64,000 nucleotides of DNA. Origin: Symsagittifera roscoffensis. Taxonomy: Eukaryota; Xenacoelomorpha; Acoela; Convolutidae. The stretch is taken from the NCBI RefSeq assembly GCF_963678635.1, contig NC_087066.1, positions 17,171,275-17,235,274 on the forward strand, read 5' to 3'. The position numbers and the translations under genes were made by a program. This document shows positions 12,122-23,145 of the stretch, piece by piece (the stretch's first letter is position 1; every line of letters starts with the position of its first letter). The notes under the pieces were generated by a model that saw nothing but the letters and a program-made list of their open reading frames with translations, was not told where the DNA came from and did no database searches.

Positions 12122-15100
12122 AAATGCTATCTTATTCGTACGAACAGTATTCAGAACATGACGGTCAGATGCAATTCGGGTGTTTTCAGCTCGATAGAGA
12201 CTACCCATCTCAAGAGTTTCTTCATACTTCCGATGAGTAAGAAGATTTTGAGTTGCCCTGGAAATGCCTTTAGCTGAAAGCTTACGATGATCTATATAAA
12301 ATGAATAAATGATTACTAATCGTTAATACATTGAAATTTTTTTTCGAAAAAAAATTTTTCCCGAAATTTTCGACAAATTTTTTTCGAATTTTTTTTTTTC
12401 ACAAATTTTCGACAAATTGTTTTTCGAAAAAAATTTTTTCCCAAATTTTTTTTCGACAAATTTTTTTCCCCAATTTTCAACAAAATTTTTTTCGAAACTT
12501 TTTTTTTCACAAAATTTCGACAAATTTTTTTTCGAAAAAAAACTTTTCCCAATTTTTTTTTCGACAATTTTTTCAAAAAAAAAAATTTTCCCAAATTTTT
12601 TTTTCGACAATTTTTTCATAAAAAAAATTTCCCAAATTTTGGAAAAGATTTTTTTCGAGAGTTTTTGGTTTTCCCAATTTTTTTTGTCAACAAATTGAAA
12701 AAAAAATTCTAATTTTTTCAACAAATTTTGATGAGTAATTGAAAGTACTCACTTAGAGAGACGATTGAGTATAACTTGGGTTTTAAAGCAATGAAGTCCG
12801 TGATGGTGTCGGCTGGGAACTCATCTTTGTATTTGAGAACTGTCAGTTTGTTTTGCTTGTTAAACAGGGGATGGTTTTCGGGATAATTTGAGAAATCGAA
12901 TTCGTCAATAATGTTGGATTTGTTTTTCAAAATTTCGTAAAAATCTGCATTCTTTTCGGTTTCTATTTCGTAAAGCAAACTATCGGTATCGAAGTAAAGC
13001 AATCGACAGTCAAAGTTTGATTTCATAATTTCATAGTGAAACCGATACATTTCAAATTTAGCGAATTCAAGCACGCATGCTCCTACTATGGTAGGTACAT
13101 TCCAATTAATGTCTCGTGGTGCTGACGTCAAGGCCGCTAAATCATCACCAAATATTTTAAATGTCTTGAAGTTAAAAGCAGAAATTTGTTGCATTGTTTC
13201 TTCAGCGTTATGTACAATATTAACCTTCACTCTTTTTCTTTTCGATTCGCATGTTTTTCCATATGCAGAATTATTCAACAATTTGTACAGTGCTTCTTCA
13301 AATTTGTTTCGTGCAGATTTCCTTTTGTTTGTGTTTAGGGTTATATAGGGTTCTAACCATAGTTCTTGCTTGAACTTTAAAACTCTATGTACTTTCGTTA
13401 TTTTCAAACCCAACCGAACATAGAGTTGTAAGAGTTTGTACTGTATAATTATTCTTGTTATGCAATGTCTGAAGCAGTTTTTTTATTTTGCCAGGAGCAA
13501 CTCGATAAATATCATTGCTTTTCATTTGTTCTGCCAGATCTCATTGGTAATCACTTAACCACTTCTCTGGCACCACTTCTTTGGTTGGTGCTAAAGGATA
13601 GTCTCGATGGGATTCATGAAGTTCTTGAGGGTACTCGAGATCTACTTCAAGAATGAAACCAATATCTGAATCTTCTGGAGTTGCCAATATTTCATCAAGG
13701 CTCGTTTCACTGCTTGTACTAACTTCACCGTATTCCTTAACATGGATTAACTCAAAGTCCCGTGCTGGTAATTTATGCATTTGCATAACACCTCCATATA
13801 GATTATTTGCATCCAACATGAAGCCATAAGTTGTTTTTTCTTGAGGGTTGTACTTTTCATTCATGTACGGGTTGTTTGCATTGAATTTTCTTTTTTCAAA
13901 AACAGATGCTGTCCCACCTCGCATCATATTTTCCACCATTTCTAAATGCTCTCTTTCCGAAAGAAGTTCAATATCAGCGTTACAGATCCTCTTGAAAGCA
14001 TCTCCCGCAAGATTCGACGCAGTAAAATGATGCGCGCAATCTAATCCGTAGCTTGCGTGAGTTATCGAACGAAACTCTTCAAAAACACATGCGAGAAGAA
14101 GAGTATCACATGTGAGATAGAGATTGTGATATTGCTCTAAGTTTATGCAATTGAATTTATCGAAGTTTGTTTGAGCATGTTTTAAATCTTCTTCACTAAC
14201 ACTGATTTTTCCTCCTTCTTATGAGTTTCCCCATGCACTGAGTGGTGGCAGATTTTGTTCATCAAACTTTAATCGATTTGACATATAGGAATAAGGGTAA
14301 AAACCTTTCCTCTTTAGAAGTGCGCGAGAACTCTCATCAGCTTGTTTGAAGTGTTCATCTAGTATAAAGAACTTATCAGCTGGTAAATTATCAACAAGTT
14401 TTTGTAACGAAGAATTCAAAAACTTACATGAGTCTATGAGTCGCATGTATTCAAGACATTTTGCTTAACACCATTTGTTCGCGTGTAAATGCCAACCAAT
14501 ACACCAATGCTTAGTGAGATATACTTCTCATCTGTTGCGGGTATGACTTGGATCGTGCTCGTTGGTTCCAACTCACCCAAGGCAAAACAAATACGGTGAA
14601 GATCATAATTTTGTATATTGTGTCCAACAACTGGTGTATATTGCACCTTTCGTCGCGCTAGGTTACACTTTGAGTGCGCCCACCCTAGGAATTCACCACT
14701 GTAGTGACAGTGGTCCAAACAGTTTGTTTCACCTTCAACAAACTCTGCTAGGCACAACCAGCATGAGGTGGCTTCATCCTGCTTCAGGATAGATCGATTG
14801 CCAATATAGTTTGGGTATCGATTTTTTTTGTTGGTAGATTTGTTTTGCTATTATGTGTAACTGCTCGATGAATTTTGGTATACATTTTTCACTACTGTTT
14901 AAATCAAAGAAGTATGGTTTTGAAGAACCATGTTCAATCGCACACAGAGAGTAACCAGAGGGTTCATGTTTTTCTAAGATCCTAGACAACGAAGTGTTCG
15001 GGTTGTTATTGCATGTGGTTACAGGTTTCAAAAACGATTCGAAATCGAAGTAGATAACGACAGGAACAAAACTAAGTGCTGCATAGTTGTTGAATTTGTA

Positions 15101-16469
15101 TTTATTGCTTCCATCTTCAGCGGATGGCATTTTTATTACTGCAGGTTCATGTTCTTTGCATGATCTTTGATGCATCTTGTTCGCTTCTTCGCTATAACTT
15201 ATGTGAAAACAGTTCCGACACAGGCGCATGAAGGTCCGGAATTTATAACTTTTGATTTCACATATGAATCTTAACAGGTTAGTTATTAACACGAAATGAT
15301 GTTTACCCGGCTCAAATAACAAAAGATAATAAAAGATCCATACTGAATGTATCTTCAGACTCATTTTTTGATATCAACATAGGCACCAAGTCTCCTTTTT
15401 CATAAAGAAACACATTGACACGAACTTTGTTCAAACGTTCAAATTCGGGTATATCTCTGAAACTCATTGAGGTTGGAAACTCACCGATTGGTTTTTTGGC
15501 GTTGCTCGTTCTGTAAGTTGCAGGGCATGTTTTTTCAGCAGCTGGATCTTCTTATCTTCCAACAATTAAATTCAAACGATAATGAAGGTGATAAGCAGCA
15601 GTAAAACAAAGATTAAAACAGTCATGGTCATCATGGTTGCGAATATTAATTAAATGACTGGATTTTGCAATTTTTAATGGTAATGTTATATGTGATGACC
15701 CTCGAATGGGATTCATTTTACCAAATTTGATAAAAAATCTAACCACTTGTTGTAAAACCCATCCGCTTCCGTATGAAGCAAATGAATGAAGCACCGATTG
15801 CATTCTATCGACCATTTCATAAAACGTTCCATCCGCAAGTCCGTCGGATAGAATCGGAACCATAAGGGAATTAACATAAATGTCAACAAGCTCATTTTGA
15901 GTGGGGCTGTTCAGATCTTCGTCATTGATCACTGACGGCTTTTGTAAACTCAAATTTAATGAAAATTGAACTTTTTGGGGCCATTGGAAACCGTTTGCCA
16001 AAATCAAATTTTGGATTTGTTCTTTGTGCTTAGACATAAATTTTAATATATCTACACTATCATCACCAGGAATAAGAAAAATTTTCAGGGTACCATTGAA
16101 AGCAGATTCATGTAATTCAATGTCATTCACATTCATGTTTGGGGCAATTGTTTCGTTTTTGCTGATGGATGCAGTATTGTTACTAGTAGCGACAGGTAAA
16201 CTATGAAGAGTAATCATGTGGTTATTGAGTTCATTGTTAGAAACAAAGCCTAAATTACAATATTCACATAAATTGGCTATGCTCTCATGAGTTGAAATAA
16301 AATGTTGTTCAAGAGAAGATAACAATAACGATGTGAAAGGGCAATCATTACACATGTAAATTGGAATACCTTTTTCCATAGCATGAAAATTTCGTTCATG
16401 TCTGGTTCGGTTAGTTTTAAATGTGAAAAGTATTGGACAAAAATTACATTTGTATTTTGCAGGATTCAT
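12122..16469 (-). pseudogene. Polinton protein-primed DNA polymerase B (long, broken copy)
   Basis: Reading on the minus strand from the ATG at 16469: C2H2 fingers, then the typical N-terminal region (LVP-like start, GSGW, IRGSSHITLP), to a stop at 15552. Next come a fragment with exonuclease motif I (YFDFES, about 15050), a CxxC and HCHYSGEFLGWAHSKCNL zinc block with NIQNYD (motif II, about 14640-14760), IDSCKFL...LPP, and exonuclease motif III (YLTCD, about 14110). Then follow polymerase motif A (DANNLYG, about 13820), motif B (NNSAYGKT) and motif C. Visible lesions are stops at 15552, 14219 and 13541 and frameshifts near 15310, 14790, 14450 and 13420. Motif C reads YFDTDS rather than YSDTDS as in the duplicates. 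After the intron (about 12293-12752) the last exon breaks off at 12122. The identity is clear; the gene is dead. Confidence 0.88.
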
Positions 16470-16616
16470 TATCAAGTGTTCCAGAGAAATAGAAGTTTGC
16501 AAATAAAATTCGTATTAGAACAAATTTTCAAATACATAACACGACTTCATGGGATTGGTTGAATTTGAAAATATGCTTCATGTAATCCCGCTCAAATTTG
16601 AGTTTAAACGGCAATC

Positions 16617-16856
16617 GTCCGCCAAAATTTGAATTCAATTTAAAAGTCCCGCCAAAAGTTTTGATTGCCAATAATTTGTAAAATCAAAATAAATATTGAA
16701 TTTATTCGTTATCATGTACAAACTTTCATATACATAACACGACTTCATGGGATTGGATGAATTTGAAAATATGCTACATGTAATCCCGTTATAATTTGAG
16801 TTTAAACGGCAATCGCCCGCCAAAATTTGAATTCAATTTAAAAGTCCCGCCAAAAG
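16617..16856 (-). promoter_or_regulatory. E2F-like sites upstream of the long polymerase copy
   Basis: Three intact TTTTGGCGGG motifs (16648-16657, 16816-16825, 16846-16855) and one decayed site (near 16618) lie about 150-390 bp upstream of the polymerase ATG, in a two-unit tandem repeat. Confidence 0.45.
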
Positions 16857-17954
16857 TTTTGATTGCCAATAATTTGTAAATTCTAATTAAATATTGAATT
16901 TATTCGTTATCATGATCAAATATTGTTTCTTCCGATCGGTTTCAGTCCACAAAAATCAATTAAAAGAGACAATACATTAATTAAGTTGTTAAACATTAAT
17001 AACAATAATCTGAAAAAAAAAACATTTTCGATTTCTTATTAATGGCTTGAACATGTGAACTGAATAGACTACAACATGTCTTTTGGTATTAAGACTCACT
17101 AACCATTAATGTTGCAAAGTAAAAAAAAACTCATTAGACATGGTGAAGACTAATTAACCGTGAATAAGGTAAAAGAAGAAAAAATATTAATTTCTTAAAC
17201 AAAACATGTACCTTAAACATTATCATATATACATTATCATGTTGACACTTTCCCAAACTTTTCATCGAAGACTTAACGTCTCTCACTTAGGTAAAATTTT
17301 TACAATCCATAGAGCAATTTATATGTTTCCGCAAAAAAAAATAGAAACAAAACTTGAAAAAAATATATAAAATTTGTACAAAAAATGATGATCTCCCAAA
17401 CTAGATGTTGTACAGTGTCGGCACCCTAGCTCAAAAATGTCCAGCTTGCCGAGAGAAGCAATATGAGTGGTCGGAAGACAATATTCGGACCGTGTAACAA
17501 AAAGTTAGAAAATTGATATAGGATGAGGCTTTTCGAAAATGAAATGTCTGTATCTCTTCAGTGAATGGTCTGAACATAGTCGTGAAATATATCAAAATAC
17601 TGCTCACGACCACGGTTAATTAATTTTGATCAGAGGTCTAAAGACTATAGGATCTCAAGTTTACGAGATAAAAATTTTCAACATTTTTCCGAGATTTTAA
17701 AATTCAAGTTCTTTTTTGTATTTTGATTGAAGACTTGTCGAACATTCGGTTATAAAATGACTTATTATGCTCTTCTTTTCCTAGCAACTTGATAAGTAAA
17801 GCATTAGGAGGCTGAGAGTTTTAATTTACAAAATGTTTATACATGAGGACACCAAATGAAATCTATTAAATATCAATCTGAGTTTTAAGTTTAAATCTTT
17901 ATAAACAATAAAACCAAATTAAAATCAATCAAACGCAACAACAGTTCAATAAAA
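16857..17954. other. Polinton non-coding region between the two gene arms
   Basis: The part to 17580 is shared with the 4050-bp units (7342-8070 and 11392-12121). After ATAGTCG at 17581 the sequence is unique. Both arms are transcribed outward from this region, so it should hold the divergent promoters. No gene is visible. Confidence 0.5.
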
Positions 17955-18452
17955 TTAAATAAGGTCTAAATACTCCTGAGCTTTTTCTAGTGTTGTTATC
18001 TTTCTCTTTTTCTTTGGTGCAAGGCATAGAGAAGGAGTCAAATTTTCCATTTGATTACTCACTGTCGCTTCGGGGGTGCGAGTTGCAGTTGTAGAATCTG
18101 GTTCATCAAGTCATGGTGACACTGTAGGAGAAGGATCAGCTTTCGGCGTAACTAGCAATGGTGATTCAATCTGTTCCATTCCCCATAAACGATCAAAAAA
18201 TTCAATTTCTTCAAAGTATTCTAACTGGTTTTCCCACATCGGAGTAACATCACAATCGTATTTATACAAAAATTTTTTAACTGGTTTTGATAAAGTCGAA
18301 ATATCAACCTGAAGAGCAAGAGGCTCGTCAGGATCCGTATATTTACCAGAGTTTGTAAGGTAACTCAAATACTTTATATTCAGTTCTTCGTCTTTCTTCG
18401 AATTTTTTAAGGAAAGTTTACTTAATAAATGTAAAAAAAATTTGGGAATCAT
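17955..18452 (-). pseudogene. Unknown Polinton protein with nuclear-signal-like tail (one stop)
   Basis: An open frame from the ATG at 18452 runs to 18111, where a TGA interrupts it. The same frame continues without further stops to TAA at 17955, 166 codons in all. The first part has hydrophobic and acidic stretches (DPDEPLALQV, YFEEIEFFDRLW). The last part contains PKKKRK, a classical nuclear localisation motif. I do not recognise the family. It is the only minus-strand gene besides the polymerase and lies just upstream of it. The single stop makes it a probable recent pseudogene. Confidence 0.45.
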
Positions 18453-19071
18453 AATGTGATGTGTACAAGTCCACTCATCAGAATTGAAACTTTTTCTTCG
18501 TTAATTATTGCTACAAAAATACCGTGAACAGTTTCATAAAAAATGCTTCTTTCGTGATTGGAATATCCGGCAATAAGATAACAAGGCATTTTTGAAGAAA
18601 AGTTGGAAGAAAAAGACAAACGTAACGCGGAAAGAAAAGAAACTGAAATGAATTGTGAAAACGCCTCAAGAGATTAAAATAGGGATTGGTTCTTCTAAAA
18701 TTATAAATTTCAAGACCTCCTATGTCGTTTTTATTCAGTTTAATAAAGGACGGCGTGTAAAATGTTTATGTTACCTTGCATGGTATTCTATGTTTATCTA
18801 AATTACATTCAAACAAAAAGCTTGTATCAAAAATAACGTTTAAACATTTTGACCTTTGACACCCATAGAAACTCTTATCAGTTGTACATGCACAAAATAC
18901 CAATCCATTTGAACCAAATTGCAATCCAATATCTTTGCCATATAAAGTACATGTGTATGTAAATTAAAATAGATACAACGCTTTCTTTTGCGACATATAC
19001 AATCAATCGGAACCATTCATTTCTTTCTATTCAGTTTTAAATCAAGTTAGTTTGAAAATTTACTCGTTACA
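18453..19071. other. Intergenic region with TATA-like box
   Basis: No gene. CATATAAAG near 18938-18946 is a possible TATA box about 130 bp before the first plus-strand gene at 19072. Confidence 0.35.
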
Positions 19072-19443
19072 ATGAATAAAACCAAAACAAGCACCACAGC
19101 AAATGCAGATAAAGAATTTGGCGACTGCTATTTCGACATTTCGGAAAACAGTAAAAGATTAGTGCGTGCTACATTGAAAACATATGACCAAACTGGAACT
19201 TATGTATTCTTGAATGTTTTTAAAAAAGCAACTGAATGCGCTAAATTTGAATGTGTACAAAGGCTTTCCTTAAGCAGCGATGAATTTTCAAAATTACTAA
19301 AATCGGGAAAGTCAATCCGAGCGCAAACAAGTGAAATTTCTGATACTGTTGAAAACAAAGACAAACCACAGTCTAATTGTAAACGAGCCAGGAAATCTCA
19401 AATTTCCTCAAACACAAACGATTTCAAGCACGACTCGAATTGA
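19072..19443 (+). CDS. Small Polinton protein, unknown
   Basis: An intact 123-codon ORF with an ATG start, the first gene of the plus-strand arm. The first half alternates hydrophobic and charged residues (YFDISENSKRLVRATL, TGTYVFLNVFKK, VQRLSLSSDEFSKLL), suggesting a beta-rich fold followed by a helix. The second half is basic and Ser-rich (CKRARKSQ). The layout of strands followed by LSxDEFxxLL faintly recalls PC4-type single-strand DNA-binding proteins, but I cannot confirm it. The next ORF overlaps its stop by a few bases. Confidence 0.5.
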   Translation: MNKTKTSTTANADKEFGDCYFDISENSKRLVRATLKTYDQTGTYVFLNVFKKATECAKFECVQRLSLSSDEFSKLLKSGKSIRAQTSEISDTVENKDKPQSNCKRARKSQISSNTNDFKHDSN

Positions 19444-19457
19444 TTTTCCTTTACAAA

Positions 19458-20247
19458 ATGGCAGAAGCTATGTTCGAAGTTGTGTTACCTGATTATTTCA
19501 AAAAATTTCAACCAAATTTCAAATTTGTTATTACTGAAAAAGTTCCTAATTTATCTGCTTTTAAAAATTATGCTTTTGGAAGCCACTTCAAATCTGAATA
19601 TTGCCCTTTTTCAGTCGAGAATGAAAAAAAAATTTCATTACCATATATTGATTCAAGTAGATTCAGAGGAACAATTAAACCAAATTTTTCCTTCCAAATA
19701 ATGTTTCAGTGTTCCTTGTATTTTCACTTGCTTCAAATACTTAGTTTCTCCTGCTAAAGATGTCAAAGGAAACGGTGAGTTATTCGACAAGCTTAAACTG
19801 GCTCTCACTTATTCAGCACAACCTGTTGCAGCCAATCTCGATTTGTTAGATTTCAGTGCAATCAAAAAACGTTTACCCAATTTATTGCTTTCTGCAACAT
19901 CATCTAACAAACAAACTTCACCAAATCAAAACGTTTGCAAGAAATCTCCGGCCGTTGGGGGACAGAAGAGAATTGATAACACAGTTACGCCTGCTGCATC
20001 GTCGTCGTCAAACAAATCCGTAAGAATTTCGACTTCAGTTTCAAAGAAACATACAGAAAGCAGACATGTTCAAGCAGATGAGATGAATACAGAAACTTTG
20101 AAAAGATTTGAAAGTTTAATTAATGGACCCCATTCTGCCACTTTTTGTAAAATAATGGATATTTTGACAAATGGATATGGAAAACTTGATGTAGATACTG
20201 ATGTGCTATTTGTGAAATTTATTGTTGAAGAGAAAGTTAAGTTTTAA
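19458..20247 (+). pseudogene. Unknown Polinton protein, frameshifted
   Basis: Starts at ATG 19458 (MAEAMFEVVLP) and reads to about 19710. Coding-like sequence then continues in another frame without a stop from about 19715 (CFKYLVSPAKDVKG) to 20247, including the ATG-less stretch before DFSAIKK. Together this is about 260 codons with a Ser/Thr-rich middle (AASSSSNKSVRISTS) and a C-terminal region resembling a helical domain (LKRFESLINGPHS). I do not recognise a family. One frameshift separates the halves. Confidence 0.45.
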
Positions 20248-20294
20248 TTGATACTTTTCATTATTCCTTTTCTATTATATTGAGTTCAGTAAAA

Positions 20295-20702
20295 ATGATT
20301 TCAACTTTCGATTTAAAACTCATTCATGAAATTTTTATTGACTTAAAATCTCAATATCCAGACAAATCAGTCAGATTTCAGTATTTTTTAGCTACTTGTT
20401 TGTATTTGGATGCTGATATTAATTTGGATTTTGTTTTGAAAAACAGACCATATGGTGGTTTAATTGGAATAAACAATTCGTCGCTCGACAAACACTTGAA
20501 ACATTTCAAATTTCTTAGAATACATGCTATATTGCATGACGCAGCGGGATATTTGCAAGAAAAAAATCATACCGGTCCTGGGTACACATATGTTTTGCCT
20601 TGTCCAATAAAAAACTGTTACCTGGGTCACGTGACAGGTATTGCGTTTTGCTTATTTCTTAAAACATTCAAACCAAAGTTATTTCGTTTGTTGGAATGTT
20701 GA
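20295..20702 (+). CDS. Small protein, possible Ac81-type
   Basis: An intact 135-codon ORF from the ATG at 20295 (an upstream in-frame TTG is not a likely start). It contains HDAAGYLQEKNHTGPGYTYV followed by a hydrophobic stretch (HVTGIAFCLFLKTF). The HDxxGY...GPGYxY arrangement followed by a membrane-like segment resembles the Ac81 family known from baculoviruses and some virus-like transposons. This is recognition from motif shape only and needs a profile search. It stops just before the next ORF. Confidence 0.5.
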   Translation: MISTFDLKLIHEIFIDLKSQYPDKSVRFQYFLATCLYLDADINLDFVLKNRPYGGLIGINNSSLDKHLKHFKFLRIHAILHDAAGYLQEKNHTGPGYTYVLPCPIKNCYLGHVTGIAFCLFLKTFKPKLFRLLEC

Positions 20703-20711
20703 GTGAAAGTC

Positions 20712-21299
20712 ATGTTAACCCAAAGAAAGAAAACTAAAAAATTGTTTTTCAACCATCTCATTATTTTAGATATTGAAGGATTTAAATGTGGCAAGAAACC
20801 TTTGATTATAAAGGAACTTTCCGTTTGCTCTGCTAATACAATTGATACAATTCATTTTCGGCCACCAGTTCAATTCAACAATTTATCAAAAGAAGAGAAA
20901 AAAGCGTACAATTGGGTATCTAAATTTCTACACGCGCTTCGTTGGGACGAAGGTGAATACCCTTACTCATACTTGGATCAAATTTTTGACAGCATTCGTT
21001 TGAGGAACCCAAATTCCCATTTTTTTGCTAAAAGTACACAAAAATCTGTTTTATTAGCTGAATACTTGAAATTACCCGTGACAAATTTGGAAGATATTGG
21101 ATGCCCAAAGATTGAACAGTTATTGGGTCAAGAAAAACATATTTGCAAACGACATTCTCATTTACTTCCCTCGCATCAATTATTAAAGCATTGCACACGT
21201 AGAAAATCCAAAGTTTTTTTCGATTGGTTACAAAATGAACTGTCCAATGATGCAAACAACTTTGTCTCCAAATTTGGTGGTTTACGCTTCAATGACTAA
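20712..21299 (+). CDS. Unknown protein with RNase-H-like DxE start
   Basis: An intact ORF of about 195 codons, taking the ATG at 20712 rather than the GTG at 20703. An early LIILDIEGFKCG segment gives an acidic DxE pair at the end of a beta strand. Later come WDEGEYPYSYLDQIF and a Cys/His block (CPKIEQLL...CKRHSHLLPSHQLLKHC). The order of an acidic strand, a Trp-rich middle and a CxxH region resembles a family of invertebrate transposon-linked proteins with an exonuclease-like core. The assignment is inference. It overlaps the next frame by about 65 bases. Confidence 0.5.
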   Translation: MLTQRKKTKKLFFNHLIILDIEGFKCGKKPLIIKELSVCSANTIDTIHFRPPVQFNNLSKEEKKAYNWVSKFLHALRWDEGEYPYSYLDQIFDSIRLRNPNSHFFAKSTQKSVLLAEYLKLPVTNLEDIGCPKIEQLLGQEKHICKRHSHLLPSHQLLKHCTRRKSKVFFDWLQNELSNDANNFVSKFGGLRFND

Positions 21300-21775
21300 T
21301 CAGTTTCCTGAAAACAATTTAACACCAAGAATTAAAGTTACTCTTACGCGGACAGGCATTTTAGATTGTCGAGGAAAACCACTCCTGCAAAAACTCGAAC
21401 AAATTACACTGAACGATATCGAAATCGACAATTTACGGAAATTTATTACAGTTCTTGACTACTTTCACCTGTACAATGTCCAGACTCCAGGAATTTCGCC
21501 AGTCAATTCCGTTGTTCAATCTCAACCTGGAAGGGCTGCAACCTCAGCTGGGAGAGAGAAGACAAATCCATTTGCATGACCATAAGCTTCCAGCTGAACT
21601 GAAAGAATTAGTCAAAACTGATAACGTTGAGGAAATACATTTAGTTCAAGCCACTATCAGAGTTGCTGCTCATTTTTTTGTAAAGTTCAAATCTAATTGC
21701 AACCATGACAAATTCATAAAATATGAGTTTTTCTTCATTGAACTAGGAGTTGATTTGCCTGTTGAACCGAAATGA
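21235..21775 (+). pseudogene. Unknown Polinton protein, frameshifted
   Basis: Coding-like sequence begins in one frame (ATG at 21235 or 21250, TPRIKVTLTRTGILDCRGKPLLQKLEQ) and continues after about 21500 in another (LPAELKELVKTDNVEEIHLVQ...) to the TGA at 21775. The two halves overlap by about 125 bases, so an indel lies between 21455 and 21579. About 175 codons in total. The family is not recognised and there is no jelly-roll signature that I can see. Confidence 0.4.
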
Positions 21776-21810
21776 CGAATCACATATATATGCCAAGTTT
21801 TGTGAATCAT

Positions 21811-21816
21811 AATAAA
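21811..21816 (+). terminator. Polyadenylation signal AATAAA
   Basis: AATAAA lies 35 bases after the stop at 21775, in an AT-rich stretch followed by TTTATTGATTGTTTTC. It would end a transcript of the preceding genes. Confidence 0.5.
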
Positions 21817-21938
21817 TATATTTATTGATTGTTTTCATTTTCTTTTGATCTTGCGTGATTACTAGTTGCTAACATGTCGTGTTTGAAAATTCAAAATTTC
21901 AAAAAAATTTTTTGCCAAAAGAAAACACACAAAATGTG

Positions 21939-22169
21939 AGTTAAACAGGTGAGAATTTACCAAAAGAGTTATTAGACGAAATCAGTACCGGAAACGTAGA
22001 AAAAATTGTTCGGATACTTCTGACAGACAAAAACATAGCAAGATATATAATAAAATACAAATCAAACGGCAATAGATCAGAGAGAAAAAAAGGCGATTGG
22101 TATGCAGTTGTAACTATCAACCTTGATACAAATAAGCAAAAAAAGTCTTCCAGTAAACATGGAAATTGA
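21939..22169 (+). CDS. Coding-like frame without ATG, unknown
   Basis: An open frame of 76 codons whose composition looks coding (PKELLDEISTGNVEKIVRIL, KKGDWYAVVTINL). It has no ATG near its start, so it may be an exon, a truncated gene or chance. It overlaps the start of the membrane-protein gene. Confidence 0.25.
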
Positions 22170-22449
22170 AGAAGCCACCACTGTCGAGAACAATGATTGC
22201 GATTTTGTAGACATTGGTGGTGTCGAACAGTCTTTATCTCACGAAAACAGATCTGGGAAATTTTGTAATTCTTTTTCTCTTCCGTCTGCAGAAGTTGTCT
22301 TTTTCACACAAGTCTGTTTCATTTTCATTTTGCTCTCTTTATCTATTTCAAAATTGTCTTTTTACAATCTGAGTTGTGACGAGACTGCCATTTGGCTTTC
22401 AATACTATCCAGTATAGTTGGTTACATGTTACCCAATCCCAAGTTATAA
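22159..22449 (+). CDS. Small membrane protein of Polinton type
   Basis: A 96-codon ORF from the ATG at 22159. The N-terminus is acidic, followed by LPSAEVVFFTQVCFIFILL (a membrane segment), a short Cys-containing loop, and WLSILSSIVGYMLPNPKL as a second hydrophobic stretch. Small proteins with this PSxEVxFF and LLSSxxGYxLPNP pattern are common neighbours of the packaging ATPase in Polinton and adintovirus-like elements. Function unknown; a virion or host-membrane role is inference. The ATPase start follows after two bases. Confidence 0.65.
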   Translation: MEIEEATTVENNDCDFVDIGGVEQSLSHENRSGKFCNSFSLPSAEVVFFTQVCFIFILLSLSISKLSFYNLSCDETAIWLSILSSIVGYMLPNPKL

Positions 22450-22451
22450 TA

Positions 22452-23145
22452 ATGAATGAGATCATTTCAACAAAAGATCGTCTGTTTATGTCCGTTTCAG
22501 GTCCCTCGGGATCTGGCAAAAACTGATTGAATTTTTCAAATGCTTCTCAAAGGTACATTCTATCCATCGTATAACAAAATTTTTTATTTTTATCTTCACG
22601 ATCAACCCAAATACCGTTCCTTTGTTTCTCACAACAAATTTGATATTGAATTTATAAAATTGTCCAGCTTTGAAATTGTTAATATTTTACGGGATTGTAT
22701 GATTGTCTTTGATGATACCTGTGAAGAAATTTTTAATGAAAAAGATTTTGTTAAATTAGCTACAGCAGGCCTACATAAAAATGTTCATGTTATTTATGTC
22801 AAGCACAATTTATTTCAGCAAAGTAAGCAATCACGTACAATAGATTTGAATACAACTCACTTAATTTTGTTCAAATCACCTCGAGACATTCAACAAATTG
22901 ATTATTTAGGCAGACAGTTGAATAATGCAAAATTCCTCCGTCATGCGTATCAGTTGGCAACGAGAGAAGATTTTGGTCATCTGTTGATAGACTTGGATCC
23001 CAAAACTTCAGAATATCTTCGTTATTCGTCAAACATAGTTCCACCATCACCAACCATTTTCTATTTACCATCCTCAAAAGCAGTTATCACATCTCTTGAA
23101 AATGAAAGAGAAAGAATTATGTATATTGAAGCAAATGCTCAATAG
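22452..23145 (+). pseudogene. FtsK/HerA-type DNA-packaging ATPase, broken
   Basis: The ATG at 22452 begins a frame containing the Walker A loop GPSGSGK, which hits a TGA two codons later (about 22525). From 22540 a different frame carries the rest of the ATPase: FYPSYNKIFYFY, Walker B (IVFDD followed by acidic residues), the sensor region (VIYVKHNLFQQ...LNTTHLILFKSPRD) and a typical C-terminus (LIDLDPKTSEYLRY). Walker A and B are therefore in different frames. In intact elements this enzyme pumps the genome into capsids. Neighbours are the membrane protein and the core-like protein. Confidence 0.8.

Larger units (their letters stand above)
8640..12690. repeat. 4050-bp tandem repeat, copy 2
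   Basis: Second unit of the tandem pair. It differs from copy 1 by a few substitutions and a one-base length change in an A run near 11871. At its right edge the sequence changes, after TTTTTTTTGTCAA, into the intron and palm exon of the longer polymerase gene. That point is the third junction of the rearrangement. Confidence 0.92.

Noticed and set aside
21235..21775. Major capsid protein of the Polinton
   Set aside because: Too short and without jelly-roll-type blocks; no double jelly roll found anywhere in the element.
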